From positions 62,001-126,000 of the forward strand of contig NZ_FNBF01000002.1 of the NCBI RefSeq assembly GCF_900102225.1: a stretch of DNA of 64,000 bases, written 5' to 3'. Under the pieces are notes generated by a model that worked only from the letters and a program-made list of their open reading frames with translations, had not been told where the DNA came from and did not search any database. Origin of the DNA: Eubacterium pyruvativorans (lineage in GTDB: Bacteria > Bacillota > Clostridia > Peptostreptococcales > Anaerovoracaceae). This document shows positions 23,841-32,595 of this stretch, piece after piece (positions within the stretch are counted from its first letter, which is position 1; every line of letters starts with the position of its first letter). Both the position numbers and the translations under genes were made by a program.

Positions 23841-25059
23841 TGTATCGTCCGGAGAACGGATTCATATCGGTTTTTTCGGACTTCGGAATGCGGGAAAATC
23901 CAGCGTGGTCAACGCCGTGACCGGTCAGGATCTGGCGGTGGTGTCCGATGTGAAGGGTACCACCACGGATCCGGTGAAGAAGTCCATGGAGCTGCTTCCG
24001 CTGGGACCTGTGGTGATCATCGATACCCCGGGATTCGACGATGAAGGCATGCTGGGAGAGAAACGGGTCCGGGCCACCCGGAAGGTACTGGGATCCATTG
24101 ATGTGGCGGTTCTGGTGGTGGACGGCACCGAAGGCCTCCGCCCCGCCGACCGGGAACTCATGGAAATGTTCCGGGAACGGCGGATTCCGTACCTGATTGC
24201 CTGGAACAAGGCGGATCTGGATCAGGGGGGAGAAGGAGGCCTGAAGGAGCCGCCGGCGGATATTCCGGAAGAGCGGCTGGTTCGTGTCAGCGCAGTCACC
24301 GGCGGAAACATCCATGAATTGAAGGAGCGGATCGGCCATTTCGCCCAGGGGCAGGAGAATCAGAAAGTTCTGGTCCGGGATCTGCTGTCACCGGGGGATG
24401 CGGTGGTTCTGGTCATCCCGATTGACAAGGCTGCGCCGAAGGGACGGCTGATTCTGCCGGAACAGATGATGATCCGGGATGTGCTGGATGCCCGGGCCGT
24501 GGCGGTTGTGACCCAGGAGGACCGGCTGGCGGAAACCCTGGTGGAATTAACCCGTCCACCCCGCATGGTGATCACCGATTCCCAGGCGTTCCGGCAGGTG
24601 GCGGAAGTTCTGCCGGAGGGCATCCCGCTGACTTCGTTCTCGATTCTGATGGCCCGTTACAAAGGGGAGCTGGAACCGCTCACGGAGGGCGCCGCCGTTC
24701 TGGACGAACTAAAACCCCAGGACAAGGTGCTGATTTCCGAGGGCTGTACCCATCACCGCCAGTGCGGCGACATCGGCACGGAGAAACTGCCCCGGCTGCT
24801 GAACCAGTATACAGGCCATCCGGTTCAGTTCGATGTCAGCGCCGGCACCGGATTCCCGGAGGACCTGACGCCCTATAAGCTGGTGATCCACTGCGGCGGC
24901 TGTATGCTGAATGAACGAGAGATGCATACCAGAATGCGCCGTGCAGCGGAGCAGGGAGTGCCGATGACCAATTACGGCGTGGCCATTGCGAAGATGAACG
25001 GCATCCTGGAGCGGAGCCTGGATTTGTTTCCTGCGGTGCGGAAGCGGCTGGAGAAATAG
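23827..25059 (+). CDS. hydF: [FeFe]-hydrogenase maturation GTPase HydF
   Basis: A 410-residue three-domain protein. The N-terminal GTPase has FFGLRNAGKSS (P-loop), KGTTTDP (switch), DTPGFDDE and NKADLD. A dimerisation domain follows, then a C-terminal 4Fe-4S domain with GCTHHRQCGD and HCGGCMLNEREM, holding the conserved cysteines and histidine. HydF is the scaffold that carries the 2Fe subcluster and hands it to apo-HydA. The start at 23827 follows GAGGAGAAA and lies inside the end of hydE. No clean terminator follows; a T-rich GCTTTTTTG occurs near 25075. Confidence 0.95.
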   Translation: MGLNDVSSGERIHIGFFGLRNAGKSSVVNAVTGQDLAVVSDVKGTTTDPVKKSMELLPLGPVVIIDTPGFDDEGMLGEKRVRATRKVLGSIDVAVLVVDGTEGLRPADRELMEMFRERRIPYLIAWNKADLDQGGEGGLKEPPADIPEERLVRVSAVTGGNIHELKERIGHFAQGQENQKVLVRDLLSPGDAVVLVIPIDKAAPKGRLILPEQMMIRDVLDARAVAVVTQEDRLAETLVELTRPPRMVITDSQAFRQVAEVLPEGIPLTSFSILMARYKGELEPLTEGAAVLDELKPQDKVLISEGCTHHRQCGDIGTEKLPRLLNQYTGHPVQFDVSAGTGFPEDLTPYKLVIHCGGCMLNEREMHTRMRRAAEQGVPMTNYGVAIAKMNGILERSLDLFPAVRKRLEK

Positions 25060-25127
25060 AACGCTTCCCCGGTGCTTTTTTGTCCCGGAAATCCGGGAAA
25101 ATCATGGTGCATGCCCCGGAAACAGGG

Positions 25128-25133
25128 TATAAT
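25128..25133 (+). promoter_or_regulatory. -10 element (TATAAT) before the TM1266/nif-like/hyp operon
   Basis: A consensus -10 with no good -35 at the right distance (TGGTGC at 25105-25110). The weak -35 could indicate activator dependence, or that most transcription reads through from hydEF. Confidence 0.45.
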
Positions 25134-25149
25134 AGAACAATCATATTCT

Positions 25150-25228
25150 GACTGCGAAGCGGACACTGAGCAGGAAGTAATGGCGTGCCGAACCGGTCTT
25201 CCTGCCCTCTGGACAGGAAGATTTTTTT
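25150..25228 (+). promoter_or_regulatory. Riboswitch-like attenuator with mutually exclusive stems
   Basis: GCAGGAAG (25170-25177) can pair with CTTCCTGC (25198-25205). The same CTTCCTG can instead pair with CAGGAAG (25214-25220) to form a hairpin followed directly by seven T, an intrinsic terminator. The two folds exclude each other, which is the classic antiterminator/terminator layout. A further pairing CGG-CAC (near 25160) with GTGCCG (near 25185) could make a compact pseudoknot. The next gene starts 30 bases after the T-run. I do not recognise the aptamer; the ligand is unknown. Confidence 0.65.
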
Positions 25229-25258
25229 GTGTTTCTGATTCAGAAAGGAGCGAAAGCT

Positions 25259-25513
25259 ATGGGAGATGAGAAGAGACTGGGCATTGTCGGTATTTTTGTG
25301 GAAGATCTGGAGCAGGCCGACGGGGTAAATGACGTGATTCATGAGTCCAGCAGCATTGTGGTGGCCAGAATGGGTATTCCGTACAAGGAACGGGATGTTT
25401 CGGTTATTTCTCTGCTGGTGGACGGCACGGCGGATGAGATCAATGCGCTGACGGGCAGTCTGGGACGGATTCCGTCGGTCAGTGTGAAATCAATGCTGAG
25501 GAAGGATAAGTAA
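25259..25513 (+). CDS. TM1266-family iron-only hydrogenase system protein
   Basis: An 84-residue ACT-like/NikR-C-like small protein (RLGIVGIFVEDLEQADGVND; ARMGIPYKERDVSVISLLVDG; IPSVSVKSML). It matches the TM1266 family, which accompanies [FeFe]-hydrogenase maturation genes and is annotated as a putative regulator. CAGAAAGGAGCG precedes the ATG. Unlike many members it has no DNA-binding domain. It sits between hydF and the NifH-like gene and is 6 bases from the latter, which ties the nitrogenase-like genes to hydrogenase maturation genes. Confidence 0.85.
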   Translation: MGDEKRLGIVGIFVEDLEQADGVNDVIHESSSIVVARMGIPYKERDVSVISLLVDGTADEINALTGSLGRIPSVSVKSMLRKDK

Positions 25514-25519
25514 CAGCGG

Positions 25520-26296
25520 ATGCTGAAAATAGCGATTTACGGAAAAGGCGGGATCGGCAAGTCCACGGTGACGTCGAATCTGGCGGCGGCCTTCGCGACG
25601 ATGGGGAAGAAGGTCATTCAGATCGGCTGTGATCCGAAGGCGGACTCCACGATCAGCCTGCTGGGCGGCGTCGGCGTGACGCCGGTCATGAATTACATGA
25701 GAGAATATGACCGGGATCCGGAGCTGGAGGAGATCATGAAGATCGGCTTCGGCGGGGTCAGATGCATCGAGACCGGGGGGCCGACCCCCGGTCTCGGATG
25801 TGCGGGAAGAGGAATCATCACCACCTTCAAACTGCTGGATGACCTGCATCTGTTCGAGCGGGAGAAGCCGGATGTGGTTCTGTACGACGTACTGGGGGAC
25901 GTGGTCTGCGGCGGGTTCGCCGTGCCGATCCGGGAAGGGTTCGCCGGAGAGATCCTGATCGTCACCTCCGGGGAGAAGATGGCGCTTTATGCGGCGAATA
26001 ACATTTATACCGCCGTGAAGAATTTCGAGGACCGAAGTTATGCGAAGGTCCGGGGCATTGTGCTGAACCGCAGGAATGTGCCGGAGGAAGAAAGGAAAGT
26101 CCGGGATTTCGCAGAGGAGCGGGGCATTCCCATTGCGGCGGACATCCCGCGGTCTGACGACATCAACCGGTATGAGGATGGGGGGAAAACTGTGATCGAG
26201 GGGGACCCGACCCTCCCGGTCAGCCGGAAGTTCTATGAGCTGGCGGAGAAACTGCTGGAAGACGGAGAGAAGGACCGGGAAGAAGGACTGTTTTAG
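25520..26296 (+). CDS. NifH-like nitrogenase-family iron protein
   Basis: A 258-residue P-loop ATPase. Walker A is GKGGIGKST (residues 8-16), the DPKADST loop near 38-44, Cys94 in GLGCAGRGI and Cys130 in [14 protein letters not shown]. These two cysteines bridge the 4Fe-4S cluster between subunits in the NifH dimer. Arg97 matches the ADP-ribosylation arginine. It is shorter than NifH (about 290) and lacks most of the C-terminal tail. It is expected to be an ATP-dependent reductase for the two D/K-like proteins encoded next. Genes for FeMo-cofactor (nifB, nifEN) are absent nearby, so true nitrogen fixation is unlikely. Confidence 0.92.
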   Translation: MLKIAIYGKGGIGKSTVTSNLAAAFATMGKKVIQIGCDPKADSTISLLGGVGVTPVMNYMREYDRDPELEEIMKIGFGGVRCIETGGPTPGLGCAGRGIITTFKLLDDLHLFEREKPDVVLYDVLGDVVCGGFAVPIREGFAGEILIVTSGEKMALYAANNIYTAVKNFEDRSYAKVRGIVLNRRNVPEEERKVRDFAEERGIPIAADIPRSDDINRYEDGGKTVIEGDPTLPVSRKFYELAEKLLEDGEKDREEGLF

Positions 26297-26321
26297 TTCA
26301 CCCGGGGAGAGACAGACACCG

Positions 26322-27632
26322 ATGGAGACGGAAACGATGACAAAAAAACCTTACAGTATTTCGGCCGGAGAACTGGCTGCCCGGGGGCCGGAACGGATTC
26401 CGGAGGCGTTCGTGCCGAACTGCCATCTGATCTACAGCAGCCCGGCAACGCTGTTTTATAATTCGCCGGGGGCCATCGGCTTCGGCGTGAAACGGGCGGG
26501 GCTGGTGATTCCGGAATCGGTGATGCTGCTGGTTTCCCCGGGATGCTGCGGCAGGAATTCCACCATTCTCAGTGCGGAAGAAGGGTATGCAGACCGGATG
26601 TTCTATCTGCTAATGGATGAAACTGATCTGGTTACCGGCCGCCACCTGAAGAAAATCCCGGAAGCAGTGGCGGAAATTCTGGAGACGGCGAAGCCCCGGC
26701 CGAAGGTGGTGCTGATCTGCATTACCTGTGTGGATGCACTGCTGGGCACGGATCTGGAACGGGTCTGCCGGGAAGCCCGGGAGAAAACCGGTGTGACGGT
26801 GGTGCCGAGTTATATGTACGCTCTGGAACGGGAAGGGCGGAAACCGCCGATGGCGGCCATCCGGCAGACAGTCTATTCGCTGCTGGAGCCGGCGGAAGGC
26901 AGGAAGGATCCCCGGATGGTGAATCTGATGGGATTCTTCTCGGCTCTGGACCCGGAGAGTGATCTCATCGCTCTGCTGAAACAGGCCGGGATCCGCAGGG
27001 TGAACCAGGTGGCGGAGATGAATACTCTGGACGAGTACCGGGAGATGAGCCGGGCGAATTTCAACCTGATGCTGCACCCGGAGTCCCGGTTTGCGGCGGA
27101 GGATCTTCAGAACCGGCTGGGAATGCCGTATATTGAATTTCCGCGGCTGTTCGCACCGGAGAAAATCCACCACATGTACCAGCTGCTGGGGGCTGCGGTG
27201 GGCGTGACATTCCGGGATGAGGTGTACTATGAAGCGGCGAAGGCGGCCCGGGACCGGTTCAAGGCGGCCCGGAAGGGAACCCGTTTCGCCGTGGGAGAGG
27301 TCATGAACGGCAATCCCTATGAAATGGCGGCATCTCTCACGGAAATGGGCATGGAAGTGCCGACGATTTTCGCCAATCTGACCCCGGATGATTTCCCGTT
27401 CCTGGGACGTCTGGCCCGGCGGAGCCCGGAGACCCGGATCTACACCGGCATTGACCCGTCCATGGTCTGGTACCGGCCGGAAGAAGCGCCGCCGGTGGAT
27501 ATCACCGTGGGGAAGGACGCCGGCGGATACTATCCCGGTGTGCCGAATCTGGAGTGGAACAGCGAGAAGGAACCCTTCGGATTCAAGGGATTCACAGATT
27601 TCATCAACGGGCTGGAGGAGGTGCTGGCATGA
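26322..27632 (+). CDS. NifD/K-like nitrogenase component 1-type protein (alpha-like)
   Basis: A 436-residue oxidoreductase of the nitrogenase component 1 superfamily. Cysteines at about 34 (VPNCHLIYSSP), 75/76 (SPGCCGRNS) and 133/136 (CITCVDALLGTDLE) match the three positions that bind the P-cluster or its simple 4Fe-4S counterpart in NifD, BchN and CfbD. No cysteine occurs after about residue 149, so the ligand used by NifD to hold FeMo-cofactor is missing. I infer a substrate- or tetrapyrrole-like cavity rather than a FeMo-type cofactor. ATG at 26337 is an alternative start. It overlaps the next gene by 4 bases. Confidence 0.85.
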   Translation: METETMTKKPYSISAGELAARGPERIPEAFVPNCHLIYSSPATLFYNSPGAIGFGVKRAGLVIPESVMLLVSPGCCGRNSTILSAEEGYADRMFYLLMDETDLVTGRHLKKIPEAVAEILETAKPRPKVVLICITCVDALLGTDLERVCREAREKTGVTVVPSYMYALEREGRKPPMAAIRQTVYSLLEPAEGRKDPRMVNLMGFFSALDPESDLIALLKQAGIRRVNQVAEMNTLDEYREMSRANFNLMLHPESRFAAEDLQNRLGMPYIEFPRLFAPEKIHHMYQLLGAAVGVTFRDEVYYEAAKAARDRFKAARKGTRFAVGEVMNGNPYEMAASLTEMGMEVPTIFANLTPDDFPFLGRLARRSPETRIYTGIDPSMVWYRPEEAPPVDITVGKDAGGYYPGVPNLEWNSEKEPFGFKGFTDFINGLEEVLA

Positions 27633-28840
27633 AAGGATTATATCGCTATCTGTCCCCGGCGGCTCCGGACCAGTCCGGAGCGGTTTCCGTTCTGTTCGAA
27701 CTGGGGGGCATCATCGTCATCACCGATGCCGGCGGCTGCACCGGCAACATCTGCGGATTCGACGAGCCCCGCTGGTTTACGAAGAGCAGCGCCGTATATT
27801 CCGCCGGACTCCGGGATATGGACGCGATTCTGGGGCGGGATGACCGGCTGCTGGAGAAAATCCGCCGGGCCGCTTCGGATCTGGACCCGTATTTCATCGC
27901 CATCATCGGCACGCCTGTTCCCTCGGTGATTGCAACCGATTATGGGGCGATTTCCCGTTTGGCGGAGAAACAGCTGGGGATTCCCACAATTTATATTGAA
28001 ACCACTGGTATGGAAAATTACGATGCGGGGCAGCGCAAGGCGTACGAAGCGGTGCTGAAACTTCTGAAGCGGGGGCGGGAGGAACTGGAAGGACGGAGTG
28101 ACGGGACCGGATCCCGGGAAGGCGCCGCCGGCCGGCTCATCCGCAGGCTGCAGCGGGAGAAAGGGGATGCGCCGGCCCCGGACCTGGGGGTCTGGGGGGC
28201 TACACCTCTGGATCTGCCGGGAACCGAAAGCGCCCGGCTGATCATGGAACGGGCCCGGCAGGCAGGGTACGAACGGGCCGCCTGCTACGGCATGGATTCC
28301 GGTCTGGCGGACCTGATGGATGCAGCCTGTGTGAAGGAAAATCTGCTGGTTTCCTGGTCCGGCCTTTCGGCGGTCCGGGCGCTGGAGAAAGCCGGCATTC
28401 CCTTCCGGCTGGGAACCGGGGCTCCCTTCGAGGGCGGCATCACCGAGGAACAGATCCGGCAGGTGGCGGACCGGATTCGGCGGGACGGACCGATGGAAAT
28501 GCTGATTCTTCATCAGCAGGTGGCGGCGGAAGCGCTGCGCCGCCGTTTCCGGGGGCTGCTGCCGGAGATGGCAGGACGAATCCGGATCGGCAGTTTCTTT
28601 CAGATGGACCCCAAGTTTACGGAAGAAGGCGACCTGCATCTGGAGGGGGAGAACGAACTGATCCGGGCGGCCGGCGGGAAAAGGTTCGGCATCATCTGCG
28701 GGGATCCGCTGTACCGGCGGGCTCTGGGCGATTATGCGGGGCTTTGGATTGATCTGCCCCACTATGCGGTGTCGGGTCAGATGTTCATGAAGTCCGGAGA
28801 GGACCGGATCGTATCCTCATGGCGTACGGCGAAGGAATAA
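27629..28840 (+). CDS. NifD/K-like nitrogenase component 1-type protein (beta-like)
   Basis: A 403-residue partner of the preceding protein, joined by an ATGA overlap. The N-terminus carries DAGGCTGNICGFDEPRW (Cys37, Cys42). The third cluster position, where NifK has a cysteine in a TCMAEVIGDD-like motif, reads GTPVPSVIATDY here, so the ligand is lost or replaced. Later cysteines (RAACYGMDSG, MDAACVKENL, GIICGDPLY) do not match known ligands. An Arg/Glu/Gly-rich segment (about residues 145-180) may be a loop. With the NifH-like and alpha-like proteins it should form an ATP-driven two-component reductase of unknown substrate. Confidence 0.82.
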   Translation: MKGLYRYLSPAAPDQSGAVSVLFELGGIIVITDAGGCTGNICGFDEPRWFTKSSAVYSAGLRDMDAILGRDDRLLEKIRRAASDLDPYFIAIIGTPVPSVIATDYGAISRLAEKQLGIPTIYIETTGMENYDAGQRKAYEAVLKLLKRGREELEGRSDGTGSREGAAGRLIRRLQREKGDAPAPDLGVWGATPLDLPGTESARLIMERARQAGYERAACYGMDSGLADLMDAACVKENLLVSWSGLSAVRALEKAGIPFRLGTGAPFEGGITEEQIRQVADRIRRDGPMEMLILHQQVAAEALRRRFRGLLPEMAGRIRIGSFFQMDPKFTEEGDLHLEGENELIRAAGGKRFGIICGDPLYRRALGDYAGLWIDLPHYAVSGQMFMKSGEDRIVSSWRTAKE

Positions 28841-28879
28841 CTGCGGCGGGAGCACGAGGGAGCGGTCAGGAGAGAAATT

Positions 28880-31255
28880 ATGGATAAATCCACAGGAAAC
28901 AACAGAACGAAGCGGCGGCGCATCCGGGTGTTCGGCATTGTGCAGGGGGTGGGATTCCGTCCCTTCATCGCCCGGCTGGCCCGGGAGACCGGTGTGGCGG
29001 GCAGTGTCTGTAACAAGGGACCCTATGTGGAAATTTTTGCGGAAGGGCCGGAAGAACGGGTGGCTGCGTTCGCCGGCAGGATCCGGGAAGATGCCCCGGA
29101 GCGGGCCCGGATTCTGAAGCAGGAAGAGCGGCCGGAACCTGCAGCCGGAGATTCCTGCTTCCGGATTATCGAGAGTGAGAAAGTCCGGGGAGATATTTTC
29201 GTGTCCCCGGATATCGCCACCTGCCCGAAGTGCCGCCGGGAACTGTTCGATCCGAAGGACCGCCGTTATCTGCATCCCTTCATCAACTGCACCGCCTGCG
29301 GCCCCCGGCTGACGATTCTGGACCGGATGCCCTATGACCGGGTTCGGACCAGTATGGGGGAATTTCCCATGTGCCCGGACTGCGAGGCGGAATACACCGA
29401 TCCGGCCACCAGAAGGTATCACGCCCAGCCGGTGTGCTGCCCGTCGTGCGGCCCCCGGCTGTATCTGCTGGACGGCGCTTCCGGGAATGTCCTCGCCCGG
29501 GGGGATCGGCCGTCCCTTCTGGCCGCCCGCCGGATTCTCCGGGAGGGCGGCATCCTCGCCGTGAAGGGAATCGGGGGCTTCCATCTCTGCTGTGACGCTG
29601 CGAACGAAAAGGCGGTTTCCCGTTTGCGGAAAATGAAATCCCGGCCGTTCAAGCCTTTCGCCGTCATGATGAAGGACCGGGGGACGGTCCTCCGGGAATG
29701 CATTCTTCAGCCCGGCATGGAGGAAGTGATGGAGGGACCGGAGAAACCGATCCTGCTGCTTAGGAAACGGCCGGATTCCGGCCGGCTGGCGCCTTCCGTC
29801 TGCCCGGATAATCCCAATGTGGGAGTCATGCTGCCCTATGCGCCGGTGCAGATGCTGCTGTTCGATTATCCGGACGGCCTGCCCATGACAGACTGCTTCG
29901 TCATGACGTCTGCCAATCCGAAGGGCGCCCCGATCTGCCGCACTGACGAGGATGTGCTTCAGAATCTGTCCGGCCTGTGTGATGCCGTTCTGTCCAATGA
30001 CCGGAAGATCCGGCTCCGGGCGGATGATTCTGTGATGGCCTGGCGGGCAGGAGGCCCCTACATGATCCGCCGGTCCCGGGGGTATGCGCCGCTGCCGGTG
30101 ATGCTGTCCGGCGGAAAGAAGAAACCGGACCGGACGGGCGCCGTGCTGGGCATGGGGGGAGAATTGAAAAATACCTTCTGCATCGGAACGGAGGACCTGC
30201 TCTATCCTTCTCCGTATATCGGGGATCTGTCGGATCTGCGCAGCGTGGAGGCACTGCGGCAGGCGGTATCCCGGATGGAGGACCTGCTGGAGCAGAAGCC
30301 GGAGCAGGTGATCTGTGATCTGCACCCCCGGTATAATTCCTCGCTGGCCGCCCGGGAAACCGGGCTTCCGGTGACGGCCATTCAACATCACTATGCCCAT
30401 GTTCTCTCCTGTATGGCAGAGAACGACCGGGAAGACCCGGTGATCGGCGTTTCCTTCGACGGCACCGGCTACGGGCCGGACGGAACAGTCTGGGGCGGCG
30501 AGTTTCTGATCGCAGATCCGATGGGATACCGCAGGATCGGGCATCTTTCCTGCTTCCCCCAGGCAGGCGGGGATCTTTCCTCCCGGGAGGGCTGGCGGAT
30601 TGCGGCGGCACTTCTGGATCAGGACGGGGCGCCGGATGCCGGCGGGATGGCCCGGGAACTGGGTGTCTGCTCGGAGCAGGAATTTCAAATGATCCGGACG
30701 ATGGTCCGAAATCATGTGAACTGCGTTTCTTCCTCCAGCGCCGGACGTCTGTTCGATGCTGTCAGTGCTCTGCTGGGATTCCGCCGGTGCTCCACCTGTG
30801 AAGGGGAAGCCGCCATGGTGCTTCAGTTCCGAGCGGAGGCGTGGCGGGATCAGCATCCGGCGGAAGCGGAGCGGATCCGGCGAAGCGGTCTGCAGGAAGA
30901 ACCGGGCATTCGGACAGATGCAGACGGTTCCTTCGAAATTCCGGCAGCGGAATTCTTCCGGAAACTGGGAGAGATGCGCCGGGCGGGGGAAGATCCCGGC
31001 CGGCTGGCCTACGGGTTCCATGAGTGGATGGCCCGCAGGATTCTGGAAGGGTGCCGGCAGGCAGAGCGAATATCCGGGCTCCGGACGGCGGCACTCACCG
31101 GCGGCGTCATGCAGAACACTCTGCTGACGGACCGGGCGGAGGAGCTGCTGACAGAATCCGGGTTCCGGGTTCTGACCCACCGGCTGATTCCGCCCAATGA
31201 CGGCGGCATCAGTTTGGGACAGGCATATTACGGATTGTATAATGGACAACAGTGA
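28880..31255 (+). CDS. hypF: Carbamoyltransferase HypF ([NiFe]-hydrogenase maturation)
   Basis: A full-length, 791-residue HypF with an N-terminal acylphosphatase domain (VFGIVQGVGFRPFIARL). Two zinc-finger-like motifs follow (CPKCRRELF with CTACGPR; CPDCEAEY with CPSCGPR), then a YrdC-like domain (KGIGGFHLCCDAANEKAVSR) and a Kae1-like carbamoyltransferase domain (IQHHYAHVLSCMAEN; SFDGTGYGPDGTVWGGEF; LTGGVMQNTLL). HypF converts carbamoyl phosphate to a carbamoyl-adenylate and loads it on the HypE C-terminal cysteine, the first step to the cyanide ligands of Fe(CN)2CO. It begins 39 bases after the beta-like gene with AGGAGAGAAATT, suggesting co-transcription. Confidence 0.95.
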   Translation: MDKSTGNNRTKRRRIRVFGIVQGVGFRPFIARLARETGVAGSVCNKGPYVEIFAEGPEERVAAFAGRIREDAPERARILKQEERPEPAAGDSCFRIIESEKVRGDIFVSPDIATCPKCRRELFDPKDRRYLHPFINCTACGPRLTILDRMPYDRVRTSMGEFPMCPDCEAEYTDPATRRYHAQPVCCPSCGPRLYLLDGASGNVLARGDRPSLLAARRILREGGILAVKGIGGFHLCCDAANEKAVSRLRKMKSRPFKPFAVMMKDRGTVLRECILQPGMEEVMEGPEKPILLLRKRPDSGRLAPSVCPDNPNVGVMLPYAPVQMLLFDYPDGLPMTDCFVMTSANPKGAPICRTDEDVLQNLSGLCDAVLSNDRKIRLRADDSVMAWRAGGPYMIRRSRGYAPLPVMLSGGKKKPDRTGAVLGMGGELKNTFCIGTEDLLYPSPYIGDLSDLRSVEALRQAVSRMEDLLEQKPEQVICDLHPRYNSSLAARETGLPVTAIQHHYAHVLSCMAENDREDPVIGVSFDGTGYGPDGTVWGGEFLIADPMGYRRIGHLSCFPQAGGDLSSREGWRIAAALLDQDGAPDAGGMARELGVCSEQEFQMIRTMVRNHVNCVSSSSAGRLFDAVSALLGFRRCSTCEGEAAMVLQFRAEAWRDQHPAEAERIRRSGLQEEPGIRTDADGSFEIPAAEFFRKLGEMRRAGEDPGRLAYGFHEWMARRILEGCRQAERISGLRTAALTGGVMQNTLLTDRAEELLTESGFRVLTHRLIPPNDGGISLGQAYYGLYNGQQ

Positions 31256-31272
31256 CACAGGAGGCAAAGGAT

Positions 31273-31482
31273 ATGTGTGTTGGATTACCGGCGAAAGTGA
31301 AACAGGTGGAAGACGGGATGGCCGTCATTGACGCCCATGGTGCGAAAAGAACCGTGTCGGCGGCGCTGATCGCCGATCTGGAACCGGGTGATTTCGTTAT
31401 GGTTCACGCCGGTGCGGCGATTGCGAAAATCAGCGGTGCGGACGAAGAAGAGGCGGAGGATATTCTGGACGCAGTTCTGTAA
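31273..31482 (+). CDS. hypC: Hydrogenase assembly chaperone HypC/HybG
   Basis: A 69-residue OB-fold chaperone beginning MCVGLPAKV. The cysteine at position 2 is essential in HypC because it carries the Fe(CN)2CO unit after processing of the initiator methionine. This fixes the start at 31273, where GGAGGCAAAGGAT lies upstream; a longer frame beginning at 31252 would bury the cysteine. It acts with HypD as the assembly scaffold. It is 17 bases after hypF. Confidence 0.95.
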   Translation: MCVGLPAKVKQVEDGMAVIDAHGAKRTVSAALIADLEPGDFVMVHAGAAIAKISGADEEEAEDILDAVL

Positions 31483-31537
31483 GCGGTGAAGGCGGCAGGC
31501 TGCGGGAGCAGCCCGGCGCCCGGATGGGAGAATAGAT

Positions 31538-32590
31538 ATGAACGAGAAAATACAGAAAGCGGCCGAAATGATCCGGCAGTACGACGGACCTGGTCTTCGG
31601 ATCATGGAGGTCTGCGGTACCCACACCCACGAGATTTTCCGTCTGGGAATCCGGAACATGCTGCCGGAGAATATCCGGCTCATTTCCGGACCGGGCTGTC
31701 CCGTGTGTGTGACGCCGGTAGGATATATCGATGAGGCGCTGATGCTGGCCCTGGAGAAGGGATGTACTATTGCCACGTTCGGGGACCTGGTGCGGGTGCC
31801 GGGTTCGGAGATGAGCCTGGCGGATGCCCGGGCGAAGGGAGCAAAAATCGAAATGGTCTATTCTCCCCTGGATGCGGAGAAATACGCAGAGGAGCACCCG
31901 GAAGAGCAGGTGGTGTTCCTGTCCGTGGGATTCGAGACCACCACGCCGGCCAGCTGTCTGGCGGTCCGGAACGCCCGGAAGGCGGGGATTCCGAACTTCG
32001 CAATCCTGACCGCCAACAAGACCATGGATAACGCCTACCGGGCTCTCCGGGGGTCGGCGGATGCCTTCCTGTACCCGGGCCATGTGAGCACCATCACCGG
32101 CACCGGGATCTACCACGAACTGATGCGGGAGGGAATTTCTGGCGTTGTCTGCGGATTCACCGGTCCGGAGGTGATCACTGCACTGGCGGTGATTCTGAAG
32201 AAAACAGAGGAAGGCCGGCCATTCTTCGTCAACTGTTACCCCCGGGTTGTGACAGAGGAAGGAAGTGCTTCCGGCCGGGAAATCATCCGTTCCACCATGG
32301 AACCGGTGGATGCGGAGTGGCGGGGGCTGGGCATCATTCCGTCTTCCGGTCTGGCGCTGCAGGGGGAATTCGAAGACTGGGACGCCCGCAAAAAATTTAA
32401 TTTGCCCGAGATCAAAGGCCACGGGAATCCGGCCTGCCGCTGCGGTGAGGTGCTGCAGGGGAAATGCCGGCCGGATCAGTGCCCGGTGTTCGGCAGGGCC
32501 TGCACACCGGAGCATCCTGTGGGCGCCTGCATGGTGTCCGGAGAGGGCGCCTGCTCGGCATACTATAAATACGATTTCAACAGGAGATAG
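31538..32590 (+). CDS. hypD: Hydrogenase maturation factor HypD
   Basis: A 350-residue iron-sulfur protein with the conserved motifs MEVCGTHTHEI near residue 24, SGPGCPVCVTP near 50 and GFETTTPA near 130. The C-terminal cluster-binding set is CRCGEVLQGKC, CPVFGRAC. HypD, with HypC, holds the iron while two cyanides and one CO are attached and supplies electrons through its 4Fe-4S cluster. All key cysteines are present, so the protein looks functional. ATGGGAGAATAG precedes the start. Confidence 0.95.
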   Translation: MNEKIQKAAEMIRQYDGPGLRIMEVCGTHTHEIFRLGIRNMLPENIRLISGPGCPVCVTPVGYIDEALMLALEKGCTIATFGDLVRVPGSEMSLADARAKGAKIEMVYSPLDAEKYAEEHPEEQVVFLSVGFETTTPASCLAVRNARKAGIPNFAILTANKTMDNAYRALRGSADAFLYPGHVSTITGTGIYHELMREGISGVVCGFTGPEVITALAVILKKTEEGRPFFVNCYPRVVTEEGSASGREIIRSTMEPVDAEWRGLGIIPSSGLALQGEFEDWDARKKFNLPEIKGHGNPACRCGEVLQGKCRPDQCPVFGRACTPEHPVGACMVSGEGACSAYYKYDFNRR

Positions 32591-32595
32591 AGCTT

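Noticed and set aside
25520-28840. Genuine nitrogen fixation (nifHDK)
   Set aside because: The D/K-like proteins lack the FeMo-cofactor cysteine and one cluster ligand, and nifB and nifEN are not nearby.
28817-31267. Very long open frame on the minus strand, opposite hypF
   Set aside because: High GC content opens the antisense frame. The translation is rich in His/Arg/Pro with no family motif, while the plus-strand hypF has every domain. Similar shadows opposite 7958-10252 and 56101-58524 were dropped for the same reason.
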